Assembly: GCA_027035985.1 (NCBI GenBank)
Contig: JALVTI010000083.1
Location: 1 to 8,286, forward strand
Length of the DNA: 8,286 nt
DNA from: Aquificales bacterium
Lineage (GTDB): Bacteria > Aquificota > Aquificia > Aquificales > QOAS01
Direction of reading: 5' to 3'
Part shown: positions 1 to 6,188 of the stretch, in pieces
Layout: each line of letters opens with the position of its first letter
Numbering within the stretch: the stretch's first letter is position 1
The notes under the pieces: generated by a model
Told to the model about the DNA's origin: nothing
What the model saw: the letters and a program-made list of their open reading frames with translations, nothing else
Database searches by the model: none
Position numbers and translations under genes: made by a program

Positions 1-542
1 TCCTTTGTAGGTATAACCCCTTTTGGGGAAAAAACTATATAGTTGCCATAAGTCTCGGAATAGGAGTTTTGGTTCAAATCCTCTTTGAGGCAGAATTTAG
101 GTAAATATCTGTTAGAAATGTATTTGCCGACATCTATCCCTAAAGGTTCTAAAAGTTCTAACCTATCCCAAAATGTGAAACCTAAATTTTTATATTCAAC
201 CAGTCTGTTGTAAATCGGATATAGATACTTTTCCCTTTTTTTTCTATAAAAGGCTATCCTTTCCCTTGCGAGGGAAAATAACACCAGAGGATAGGTTCTA
301 AAAGTGGCTTCGTAATCCAAAATTACATTGTACTTCCCAAGAATGGTTTTTAAATTACCCAATAATCCTTTATCGGGAAAAGCCCTATCTATAAACCTAT
401 AAGTGTTGAAGAAATCAACCGCAAAGGGAAGCGTTAGAAAGTCGACAACCGCATTAGGTATCTCTTTTTTAATTATTTCTCCAACAACGGCTGTGTATAA
501 AGCATCTCCCAAAGAACGGCGTTGAATTAACAATATTTTCAT
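1..542 (-). CDS. Glycosyltransferase family 9 protein (ADP-heptose:LPS heptosyltransferase type), 5' part only
   Basis: An open frame starts at the ATG at 542 (read leftwards) and runs without a stop for 180 codons to the window edge, so the C-terminal half or more is missing. The N-terminus begins MKILLIQRRSLGDALYTA, followed by an amphipathic helix and the strand VVDFLTLP. This is the usual opening of GT-B fold family 9 glycosyltransferases (WaaC/WaaF/WaaQ type): a first beta strand, an R-x-x-x-G-D turn, a helix, then a second strand. Family members transfer heptose or related sugars to the lipopolysaccharide core at the cytoplasmic face of the inner membrane. The nucleotide-sugar binding site lies in the missing C-terminal domain, so the substrate cannot be judged. 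Base composition is more AT-rich than the neighbouring aspartate aminotransferase gene. The gene is divergent from that aminotransferase across 97 bp. Family assignment is fairly firm; a specific heptosyltransferase role is an inference. Confidence 0.75.
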   Translation of the reverse strand, partial: MKILLIQRRSLGDALYTAVVGEIIKKEIPNAVVDFLTLPFAVDFFNTYRFIDRAFPDKGLLGNLKTILGKYNVILDYEATFRTYPLVLFSLARERIAFYRKKREKYLYPIYNRLVEYKNLGFTFWDRLELLEPLGIDVGKYISNRYLPKFCLKEDLNQNSYSETYGNYIVFSPKGVIPTK

Positions 543-553
543 ATGCGGGAATT

Positions 554-559
554 ATTTTA
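554..559 (-). promoter_or_regulatory. Putative -10 element (TAAAAT) of the glycosyltransferase gene
   Basis: On the minus strand TAAAAT ends 11 bases before the ATG at 542. No Shine-Dalgarno sequence lies between them (the spacer reads AATTCCCGCAT). A start site about 7 bases after the hexamer would leave a leader of only a few bases. No convincing -35 element was found. This is one of seven similarly placed hexamers in the window. Confidence 0.4.
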
Positions 560-595
560 GAAAGACACCTTTTGGAGGGTATTGAAAACTTTAAC

Positions 596-621
596 CTCCG
601 AACGGAGAGGGAAGTTTTCCC
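596..621. promoter_or_regulatory. Two adjacent short inverted repeats in the divergent intergenic region
   Basis: CTCCG-AA-CGGAG (596-607) and GGGAA-GTT-TTCCC (609-621) sit side by side between the divergent glycosyltransferase and aspartate aminotransferase genes. The second ends one base before the putative -10 element of the aminotransferase. They could be operator half-sites or small hairpins. No terminator-like T run follows either. The repeats are seen directly; the function is a guess. Confidence 0.25.
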
Positions 622-622
622 T

Positions 623-628
623 TAAACT
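623..628 (+). promoter_or_regulatory. Putative -10 element (TAAACT) of aspC
   Basis: TAAACT ends 11 bases before the ATG at 640. The spacer TTCATTTTGAG has no recognisable ribosome-binding site. A -35 match at the right distance was not found, so this rests on position and on the same pattern at other genes here. Confidence 0.4.
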
Positions 629-639
629 TTCATTTTGAG

Positions 640-1830
640 ATGGAACTAAAGCTCTCGAAGAGGGTGCAATCTCTAAAACCTTCCCCCACCCTGGCGATAA
701 GCGCCAAGGCAAAAGAACTTAAGGCTAAAGGGGTCGATGTGATAGGATTTGGGGCGGGTGAGCCCGATTTCGATACGCCCGAATTTATAAAGGAGGCGGC
801 GATAAAAGCCCTTCGGGAGGGGAAAACCAAATACGCCCCCGCGGGAGGAATTCCCGAACTCAGGGAGGCTTTAGCCGAAAAGTTCAAAACCAAAAACGGG
901 ATTGATTACAAACCCTCCGAGGTAGTGGTTTCCGCCGGAGCCAAAAATATCCTCTTTTTGCTATTTTTGATGCTCCTCGACGAGGGGGATGAGATTCTCG
1001 TTCCCGCCCCCTACTGGGTTAGCTATACCGAGCAGATTAAACTCTTCGGGGGTGTTCCCGTAGAGGTTCCCACAAAGGAGGAAAACGGCTTTACCCTCAC
1101 CTTGGAGGATATAAAACCCTTTGTTACCGACCGCACGAAGGTTTTAATCCTCAACTTCCCCAACAACCCCACCGGTGCGGTTATAAGCGAAAAAGACCTC
1201 AGGGAGATTGCGGAATTTTGCCTCGAAAGGGGAATCTTGATAATCTCCGACGAGTGTTACGAAGCCTTTACCTACGACGGGGAGAAACACATTTCCACCG
1301 CCTCTTTAAGTGAGGAAATCAAAAAGATAACCTTTACAGTGAACGCCTTTTCGAAAACTTACTCCATGACCGGTTGGAGGATAGGATATGTCGGTTGCCC
1401 CAACGAGGAGTATGCGAAGGTTTTGACCAACCTAAACAGTCAATCGATATCCAACGTCACCACCTTCGCCCAATACGGGGCTTTGGAGGCTTTGAAAAAC
1501 CCCGAGGCGGACAAATTTGTTGAAAAGATGAGGCTCACCTTCGAGAGGAGAAGAGACTTAATGGTCTCCCTCCTTATGGAGATACCGAATGTAAAGGTTG
1601 GCAAACCTAAGGGTGCCTTTTACGTATTTCCCAACTTTAGAAATTACGTTTCCTGCTTCGAAAACGACGTCGAATTTACCAAATACCTCCTCGAGGAGGC
1701 AAAGGTTGCGATAGTTCCCGGTAGCGCCTTCGGCTACGAAGGTTTTGCAAGGCTCTCCTACTGCAACAGCGACGACGAAATTGTTGAGGGTATAAACCGC
1801 ATAAAGGGGGCTTTTGAGAGACTTTCTTAA
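640..1830 (+). CDS. aspC: Aspartate aminotransferase, class I subgroup 1-beta
   Basis: A 396-residue pyridoxal-phosphate enzyme that interconverts aspartate + 2-oxoglutarate and oxaloacetate + glutamate in the cytoplasm. Length and motifs match the Thermus/Rhizobium-type subgroup. The start of the mobile N-terminal segment is present, with GAGEPDFDTP at 38-47. PYWVSY (124-129) carries the ring-stacking Trp126. NFPNNPTG (172-179) holds the cofactor-contacting Asn, and Asp204 in SDECYE contacts the pyridine nitrogen. Lys239 in FSKTYSMTGWRIGY is the Schiff-base lysine, and Arg247 binds the phosphate. Arg371 in FARLSY binds the substrate alpha-carboxylate. Lys102 (SAGAKN) occupies the position that, in the Thermus enzyme, helps recognise the acidic side chain. 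Enzymes of this subgroup sometimes also transaminate prephenate, so a second role in aromatic amino-acid synthesis is possible. The gene appears monocistronic: it is divergent from the gene on its left and convergent with the gene on its right, 17 bp away. The start is chosen because upstream sequence is non-coding and the N-terminus aligns with the family. Confidence 0.93.
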   Translation: MELKLSKRVQSLKPSPTLAISAKAKELKAKGVDVIGFGAGEPDFDTPEFIKEAAIKALREGKTKYAPAGGIPELREALAEKFKTKNGIDYKPSEVVVSAGAKNILFLLFLMLLDEGDEILVPAPYWVSYTEQIKLFGGVPVEVPTKEENGFTLTLEDIKPFVTDRTKVLILNFPNNPTGAVISEKDLREIAEFCLERGILIISDECYEAFTYDGEKHISTASLSEEIKKITFTVNAFSKTYSMTGWRIGYVGCPNEEYAKVLTNLNSQSISNVTTFAQYGALEALKNPEADKFVEKMRLTFERRRDLMVSLLMEIPNVKVGKPKGAFYVFPNFRNYVSCFENDVEFTKYLLEEAKVAIVPGSAFGYEGFARLSYCNSDDEIVEGINRIKGAFERLS

Positions 1831-1847
1831 TTTTTGTTTATTCATAT

Positions 1848-2180
1848 TTATCTGTTATAGAAAAAATATATAACGGCAAAAGCACTTATAAACCATAACA
1901 CTAAGCTGATTAGAAGCGTTATATAAAATGGTAATTTTTCCACAAAAAAATAGACTCCTATCAAATAAAATGCGTAAGGTATTAACGAATAAAAACCCAT
2001 TAAAGCGGTATCCTTAACACCTACTGCCCCTTGCTTGGAATATACCAGAATATGAGCTATCAAAGCAAATGTGGGAAATAAAGGTATTAAACCGCTTATT
2101 GCATAAAACTTTTTACTTCTCGACAAGAGGTCTATAATAACTACGATGATTGCTCCTATAAAGGCTTTAAGAAGCAACAT
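1848..2180 (-). CDS. GlpM/YdgC-family inner membrane protein
   Basis: A 110-residue, very hydrophobic protein with four predicted membrane helices (about 2-20, 27-48, 58-80 and 84-107). The stretch GLIPLFPTFALIAH (30-43) is nearly identical to the hallmark of the GlpM family, which includes E. coli YdgC and Pseudomonas GlpM. Length and helix count also match. The Pseudomonas protein was reported to be needed for efficient alginate production; the molecular function of the family is not known to me, so none is assigned. The start overlaps the end of the upstream 331-residue gene by 14 bases, implying co-transcription and translational coupling. GAGGG lies about nine bases before the ATG, one of the few plausible ribosome-binding sites in the window. 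The gene is AT-rich compared with aspC and pheS and converges on aspC. An alternative is that it is an unrelated transporter fragment, but the motif makes this unlikely. Confidence 0.8.
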   Translation of the reverse strand: MLLLKAFIGAIIVVIIDLLSRSKKFYAISGLIPLFPTFALIAHILVYSKQGAVGVKDTALMGFYSLIPYAFYLIGVYFFVEKLPFYITLLISLVLWFISAFAVIYFFYNR

Positions 2181-3162
2181 CTTTTCTTCCCTCTATCGAT
2201 TCTTTATAAAGTTTTATAAACTCCTCCAAAGAATACTCAGTGGAATTTTCTTGAGCCTGATGTATTAATTCTGCTACGTGGGTTCTCAGAACATTGTATA
2301 AATCCCCCTGGGAGGATATAACAGCCCATGAAGGAAATCCATCCCTAAATATAAAAGGTTTTTCGTGTATATACAGAATCAAATAGGGAATAAGTTTTTT
2401 ATCTTGAACCTCTTTAGATACCCCAGCACGGTCGGTTATAGTCTTAAAGCTAAATTCTTTTTCCCCGAGAAATAGACTAAATTTAGGTGCTTCTTTGTCC
2501 AAAATTAAAACCTTTACCTTTTCTTTTGTTATTGGATTAAGTGCTACCACCTTTTCCATAAAGTCAATGAAATTCTCAATACTATTTTTAAAAGCATTTC
2601 TCTTAAAGAAGATGTAGTAAACCCTCTTTAATTCCTCATTTTCATATCTTTTGGCGTGCAATTTAACCATTTCTTCATACTTTGCAGTTTCTATAAACTT
2701 TTCCAGCAGCCAAGGAGCATTTACAACATAATAAGTGTTTACAAAACCCTCCCAAATTTCCGGATGTTTTGATGGCTGAATAATTACAGTTTTATCCTTT
2801 GCAAGTAAAATCAAATTATCGACTTGATTGGTATATTTTTCAACCAAACTTTGAAAGTTTACAACAAGATTATTTAAATCACCTTCTATGCGAGGGATTT
2901 GCGCGGTATTAGATGAAATAATTTCAAGCTTAGGTAAAAATTCTCTTAATAATTCTAAAAATATTAAAGCTACCAAAAGAAAAGTTAGATAGTTAGGTCT
3001 TTCCACTATCTCTTTCAGCAGAGGAATACTATCTAAAATTGTCGGAAAATACTCGTGAAGTAATATCAGCGCCAATACTGTGAGCGATAAGAACAGAAAA
3101 AACCACCCCAATATTCTTTCAAACCAGGATATAAATCTTCCCACTATGTTTTGTTTTTCCAT
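2167..3162 (-). CDS. Membrane-anchored protein of unknown function
   Basis: A 331-residue protein that I do not recognise. Two hydrophobic segments lie near the N-terminus (about 17-37 and 58-74), separated by a short loop. A polar helical stretch follows (about 77-120, likely coiled coil), then a soluble domain of roughly 210 residues, most likely cytoplasmic. Inside the soluble domain, an aromatic-rich strand RVYYIFFKRN (180-189), a helix (195-207), a strand VKVLILD (216-222) and FSLFLGEKEFSF (228-239) alternate in a way that recalls degenerate phospholipase-D-like sensor domains. No HxK catalytic motif is present, so that resemblance is only a suggestion. No signal-peptide cleavage site is evident. 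The gene is AT-rich (one sampled 60-base line is about 38% GC, against 55% in one aspC line). It starts 29 bp from the divergent pheS and overlaps the GlpM-like gene by 14 bases, suggesting a two-gene membrane operon. Transfer from elsewhere is possible, but other weakly expressed genes here are equally AT-rich. Confidence 0.85.
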   Translation of the reverse strand: MEKQNIVGRFISWFERILGWFFLFLSLTVLALILLHEYFPTILDSIPLLKEIVERPNYLTFLLVALIFLELLREFLPKLEIISSNTAQIPRIEGDLNNLVVNFQSLVEKYTNQVDNLILLAKDKTVIIQPSKHPEIWEGFVNTYYVVNAPWLLEKFIETAKYEEMVKLHAKRYENEELKRVYYIFFKRNAFKNSIENFIDFMEKVVALNPITKEKVKVLILDKEAPKFSLFLGEKEFSFKTITDRAGVSKEVQDKKLIPYLILYIHEKPFIFRDGFPSWAVISSQGDLYNVLRTHVAELIHQAQENSTEYSLEEFIKLYKESIEGRKDVAS

Positions 3163-3171
3163 GAGGAACCT

Positions 3172-3181
3172 ATTTTATTAT
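3172..3181. promoter_or_regulatory. Overlapping divergent -10 elements shared by the 331-residue membrane gene and pheS
   Basis: In the 29-bp gap between the divergent starts, TAAAAT on the minus strand (3177 to 3172) ends 9 bases before the ATG at 3162. TATTAT on the plus strand (3176-3181) ends 10 bases before the pheS ATG at 3192. The two hexamers share two base pairs, so two polymerases could hardly open both at once. Each start site would lie within a few bases of its start codon. Any -35 elements would fall inside the opposite coding region; none is convincing. Confidence 0.4.
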
Positions 3182-3191
3182 CTATCTATCG

Positions 3192-4220
3192 ATGAACTCT
3201 CTAAAAGATATCCGCAATCTCTTAGAAAAGTGGAAAAAAAGGGTTGAAACCTCCAAAGATTTGGAGGAAATGAGGCAAACTTTTCTGGGAAAGAAGGGCT
3301 ACATTTCCCAACTCTTTAGGGAGATGAAAAATATCCCCCCCGAACGTCGGAGGGAATACGGAAGGGAGATAAACCTATTAAGGGAAGAAATAGAAAACTT
3401 TATCCGCCAAAGGGGTGAGGAGATAAAAAAGAGGGAGCTAGAGGAGAAGCTGAAGGCGGAGCGCTTCGACCTATCCCTGCCGGGGGATACCGTTTTGCCG
3501 CTGGGTTCCAAACACCCGCTCAGCGGGGTTATAGAGGAGATAGTCGAGATATTCAAACAGATGGGTTTCGCCGTGGAAACGGGTCCCGAGATAGAGCGGG
3601 AGGAATACAACTTCGATATGTTGAACATTCCCAAAGAACACCCGGCGAGGGATATGCAGGATACCTTCTACGTCAACCGCGAGGTGTATCTGCTCCGAAC
3701 CCATACCTCCCCGGTTCAGGTCAGGACTATGCTTGGGCGCAAGCCCCCCATACAGATAATCGCACCCGGTAGGGTTTACCGCCGCGACGACGACCCCACC
3801 CACTCCCCCATGTTCTTCCAGGTGGAGGGATTGGTCGTCAACCGCGATGTGAATTTTGCCAACATGATGTTTGTCCTGAGGGAGTTTTTGAGGAGGTTTT
3901 TCGAAATCGATGTGCCCGTTAGGTTCAGACCTTCCTACTTCCCCTTTACCGAACCGAGCGCGGAGGTCGATATCGGGTGCGTTATATGCGGCGGTAAAGG
4001 CTGTCGCGTTTGCAAGGGAACCGGTTGGCTCGAAGTCCTCGGGGCGGGTATGGTTCACCCCAACGTGCTATCCGCCTGCGGCATAGACCCCGAGGAGTAT
4101 CAGGGTTTTGCCTTCGGCTTGGGAGTCGACCGCTTTGCGATGCTAAAGTATGGCGTGGACAACATAAAGCTCTTCTACGAAAATGACGTTAGGTTTTTAA
4201 AACAGTTCAAATCCCTTTGA
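3192..4220 (+). CDS. pheS: Phenylalanine--tRNA ligase alpha subunit
   Basis: A 342-residue catalytic subunit of the heterotetrameric phenylalanyl-tRNA synthetase, which charges tRNA-Phe in the cytoplasm. An N-terminal coiled-coil arm (about 1-90, many Lys/Glu/Arg) precedes the class II catalytic domain. Recognisable parts are GSKHPL (105-110), the HPARDMQDTFY segment (150-160), LLRTHTSPVQ (167-176), motif 2 GRVYRRDDDPTHSPMF (193-208) with VEGLV, FTEPSAEVD (252-260), and motif 3 GFAFGLGVDRFAMLKYG (305-321). A CxxC-x4-CxxC cluster (Cys263, 266, 271, 274) sits just after the EPSAEVD strand. This occurs in many bacterial PheS proteins and may bind zinc. The beta-subunit gene pheT does not follow, so the two subunits are encoded at separate loci here. 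The start has no Shine-Dalgarno sequence but a TATTAT hexamer 10 bases upstream. Length is normal and no key residue appears missing. Confidence 0.97.
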   Translation: MNSLKDIRNLLEKWKKRVETSKDLEEMRQTFLGKKGYISQLFREMKNIPPERRREYGREINLLREEIENFIRQRGEEIKKRELEEKLKAERFDLSLPGDTVLPLGSKHPLSGVIEEIVEIFKQMGFAVETGPEIEREEYNFDMLNIPKEHPARDMQDTFYVNREVYLLRTHTSPVQVRTMLGRKPPIQIIAPGRVYRRDDDPTHSPMFFQVEGLVVNRDVNFANMMFVLREFLRRFFEIDVPVRFRPSYFPFTEPSAEVDIGCVICGGKGCRVCKGTGWLEVLGAGMVHPNVLSACGIDPEEYQGFAFGLGVDRFAMLKYGVDNIKLFYENDVRFLKQFKSL

Positions 4221-4253
4221 GGTCTCTTTTTTCTTTAAAACCCTCCGTTAGTT

Positions 4254-4487
4254 TTGCATTTTTCCAAAAAAACCTTCGCGGGAAAGACATTAGAAGAAAT
4301 CCTTATCCTTTTGAAGGGGGGAAAATCTATTCTTCTACTCCTTACGTTGGTCTTAGCTTATTTGGAAACCCACCTTTTGAAGGAAAGGGAAGAGTTTTTT
4401 CGCATGAAGGTTAAAATGCCAAAGACAACAATATACCGCCGCAGAGGTATGAAAAAAGGTTTACAAACCCCAAAAAGGATTCAATAG
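4254..4487 (+). CDS. Doubtful small ORF between pheS and the TauE-like gene
   Basis: The 288 bases between pheS and the next gene contain one open frame of up to 77 codons with a TTG start at 4254. It would encode a peptide with a leucine-rich hydrophobic middle (LLLLTLVLAYLETHLL, about residues 27-42) and a strongly basic C-terminus (YRRRGMKKG). Codon choice resembles that of neighbouring genes (TTG, CTT, AAG, AGG). There is no ATG start, no ribosome site and no well-placed -10 hexamer before it, and I recognise no family. A second overlapping frame at 4217-4414 (65 codons, TTG start) looks less protein-like. The region could instead be a decayed gene or untranslated spacer. Confidence 0.3.
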   Translation: MHFSKKTFAGKTLEEILILLKGGKSILLLLTLVLAYLETHLLKEREEFFRMKVKMPKTTIYRRRGMKKGLQTPKRIQ

Positions 4488-4490
4488 TTT

Positions 4491-4501
4491 TAAACTAAAC
4501 T
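4491..4501 (+). promoter_or_regulatory. Putative -10 elements (tandem TAAACT) of the TauE-like gene
   Basis: Two overlapping TAAACT hexamers (4491-4496 and 4496-4501) end 12 and 7 bases before the ATG at 4509. The second would fit a start site at or next to the ATG. The bases between, CCACCTT, do not resemble a Shine-Dalgarno site. The same hexamer stands 11 bases before aspC. Confidence 0.4.
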
Positions 4502-4508
4502 CCACCTT

Positions 4509-5264
4509 ATGGAGCTATCCCTTTACAAGGAACTCCTGCTGTTGGGTGTTATTTTTGTCTTTTCCGTAATAGGTGGTATTACCGGTATAGGTATAGCGAC
4601 GATAGTTATCCCCCTGCTGATACTTTTGGGGGTTTCCCTTCCCTTCGCCAAGGCTACCGCCTTATGGGTAAACGTCTCCATAATGTCCTATTCGGTCTTT
4701 AGGAGGCGTCGCCTTATAAAGTGGTCTCTAGCCCTTCCGCTTGTGGTTAGCGCCTTTCTGCTCGCCCCTCTGGGGGCAAAGGTCTCCTTTTTTATACCCG
4801 TCCGCGTTCAGTTATTGTTGCTAGCGACGGTGGTGTTGGCTTCGGCGCTTTTGATTCTCTATCTAAAACCGAAACCCCGCGTGAGCGGGCTTACCCATTT
4901 CGGATTTATAAAGGTCGGCGCTGCGGTCGGAGCGGTTGCCGGCTTTTTGGGCGGTATGCTGGGCATAGGCGGCGGTATTATCGCCAACCCAATCTTGATA
5001 GTTTTGGGGTTTGACCCCGTCGAGGTCACCACCGTCAGCGCGCTGATGGTTCTGCTCTCTTCCCTTTCGGGGTGGGCTACTTACACCTACTTAGGTTATT
5101 TCCCCTACAAGTGGGCTTTACCCCTATTGATAGCCGCCTTGGGTGGGTCCTATATAGGAAACCGACTTTCGGAAAGGTTTTCAAGGGAGACCCTTAAGAG
5201 GGTTGTCGCCTACTTTGCCATTTTTGTTTCCCTAATAACTTACCTAAAAGCCATAACCCTCTAA
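4509..5264 (+). CDS. TauE/SafE-family (TSUP) membrane permease
   Basis: A 251-residue integral membrane protein with about eight hydrophobic segments in two homologous halves. The family signature appears twice: GGITGIGIATIVIPLLILLG (22-41) in the first half and GGMLGIGGGIIANPILIVLG (148-167) in the second. Each is followed by a segment containing AKATAL or VTTVSAL. This internal duplication is typical of the 4-toluene sulfonate uptake/TauE/SafE family, whose members move sulfite, sulfoacetate and other organosulfur anions. Substrate cannot be told from sequence. A basic loop RRRRLIKW (65-72) is probably cytoplasmic. The gene precedes cutA by 27 bp on the same strand, so co-transcription is possible, although cutA has its own candidate promoter. 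No sulfur-metabolism gene is nearby to support a substrate. Length is normal, and the ATG gives a complete first helix. Confidence 0.9.
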   Translation: MELSLYKELLLLGVIFVFSVIGGITGIGIATIVIPLLILLGVSLPFAKATALWVNVSIMSYSVFRRRRLIKWSLALPLVVSAFLLAPLGAKVSFFIPVRVQLLLLATVVLASALLILYLKPKPRVSGLTHFGFIKVGAAVGAVAGFLGGMLGIGGGIIANPILIVLGFDPVEVTTVSALMVLLSSLSGWATYTYLGYFPYKWALPLLIAALGGSYIGNRLSERFSRETLKRVVAYFAIFVSLITYLKAITL

Positions 5265-5275
5265 AGGTTTCCCTA

Positions 5276-5281
5276 TATATT
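5276..5281 (+). promoter_or_regulatory. Putative -10 element (TATATT) of cutA
   Basis: TATATT ends exactly 10 bases before the cutA ATG at 5292, with the pyrimidine-rich spacer TTCCCTTCCA and no ribosome-binding site. It lies in the 27-bp gap after the TauE-like gene, so cutA could be transcribed on its own as well as by read-through. Confidence 0.4.
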
Positions 5282-5291
5282 TTCCCTTCCA

Positions 5292-5609
5292 ATGGCGGGG
5301 AAATACTACGTTGTTTTTATAACCTGCCCGGAGGATAAGGGGGAGGAGATAGCCAACTTTATAGTCGAAAATAAACTGGGTGCCTGCGTTAATATCGTCG
5401 ATGGCGTTAAATCCGTATATTGGTGGCAGGGAAATATAGAAAAGGATAAAGAAAGCCTTTTGGTGGTTAAAACTTCGAAAGAAAAGTTCCCTCAATTGGT
5501 GGAAAGGGTTAAGGAGGTTCACCCCTACACGGTGCCCGAAATAATTGCCCTTCCTATAGAGGTTGGAAACGAAGACTACCTAAAATGGATTGATGAGAGT
5601 CTAACTTAA
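5292..5609 (+). CDS. cutA: Divalent cation tolerance protein CutA
   Basis: A 105-residue cytoplasmic protein of the CutA family, a ferredoxin-like fold that assembles into very stable trimers. Family hallmarks are present in order: FITCP near the N-terminus (9-13), LGACVNIV (29-36), SVYWWQGNIEKDKE (41-54), the strand LLVVKT (56-61), HPYTVPEI (77-84) and a terminal YLKWI (96-100). E. coli cutA was linked to copper tolerance and metal binding, but the physiological role is still unclear; some homologues act in signalling or protein anchoring. The next gene starts six bases after the stop codon, so the two are almost certainly co-transcribed. Length is normal, and the ATG directly precedes the first conserved strand, which fixes the start. 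Confidence 0.95.
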   Translation: MAGKYYVVFITCPEDKGEEIANFIVENKLGACVNIVDGVKSVYWWQGNIEKDKESLLVVKTSKEKFPQLVERVKEVHPYTVPEIIALPIEVGNEDYLKWIDESLT

Positions 5610-5615
5610 AGGGAA

Positions 5616-6188
5616 ATGTTATTTAGATTTTTCCGAAAAAAGGAGAAGAAACAAAAACAGGCCATTGAGGAATCGGACCTCGCGAAGTTGAAAAATCTTC
5701 TACCTTTTCCCGTTAAAATTCTTGGGGAGAACGGAACTTATATAGTCCAAATAAAGGTAGACCCTCCGGGAAAATGGATTAACAACCTCCTCCTGGTGGA
5801 GGGTAATCAGGTATACTTTTCCCACGAACCGGAGAGTAGCAAAATACGTTTTCTAGCCGACGATTTGAATATTCCCCTCGAATACAACAAGCAGGTTGAT
5901 TCCATTTGGGATTTAATACAGTTGTTGTCTTATATCTACGATAACTTAAGAAAGCTTTATAACGCCGAAGTAAATGCAAAACTCTACGGTTCCGTTGAGA
6001 AGATTCAAAACCTTTTTGTGGAGTTGCGGAAAAAGAGGGATGTCAACCTCTGCGCAAAAATATTTTTGGAGTTGGAAAAAATTAGAAACGAAGACCCCGA
6101 AAGGTACGAAACATTTAGAAGAAAACTTTTAAAGGAATGCGATAAAATACTCCAAACCCTCAATGGGGGATGTATTCAAAAAGGTTGA
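5616..6188 (+). CDS. Hypothetical soluble protein, 190 residues
   Basis: I do not recognise this protein. It has no membrane segment or signal peptide. A short basic N-terminus (RFFRKKEKKQKQ, 4-15) is followed by a beta-rich part. Strands PVKILGENGTYIVQIKV (32-48) and NNLLLVEGNQVYFSH (56-70) flank a PPGKW turn, which suggests a small globular domain. From about 95 to 182 it is predominantly helical and charged, consistent with a helical bundle or coiled coil. Cys145, Cys175 and Cys186 show no metal-binding spacing. The ATG lies six bases after the cutA stop, with AGGGAA immediately before it: a weak ribosome site placed very close, so coupling to cutA translation is likely. Its end overlaps the tRNA methyltransferase start by 26 bases. 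The gene is more AT-rich than the methyltransferase gene. Operon position alone does not reveal a function. Confidence 0.85.
   Translation: MLFRFFRKKEKKQKQAIEESDLAKLKNLLPFPVKILGENGTYIVQIKVDPPGKWINNLLLVEGNQVYFSHEPESSKIRFLADDLNIPLEYNKQVDSIWDLIQLLSYIYDNLRKLYNAEVNAKLYGSVEKIQNLFVELRKKRDVNLCAKIFLELEKIRNEDPERYETFRRKLLKECDKILQTLNGGCIQKG

Noticed and set aside
1831..1847. Terminator between the convergent aspC and GlpM-like genes
   Set aside because: The 17-bp gap is T-rich on the plus strand, but no stable hairpin precedes it.
1848..3162. A defence or toxin-antitoxin system
   Set aside because: The pair has no nuclease, toxin, nucleotide-cyclase or TIR motif, and the small partner belongs to the GlpM/YdgC family. 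Only the membrane-anchored layout hints at it, which is not enough.
3471..4058. Minus-strand open frame (195 codons) inside pheS
   Set aside because: It mirrors conserved pheS catalytic sequence, and its translation looks like reverse-complement noise without domains or a start signal.
4217..4414. 65-codon plus frame starting at the pheS stop codon
   Set aside because: It has a TTG start, low-complexity Ser/Phe/Gly/Pro content and no homologue I recognise. The overlapping 77-codon frame is more protein-like.
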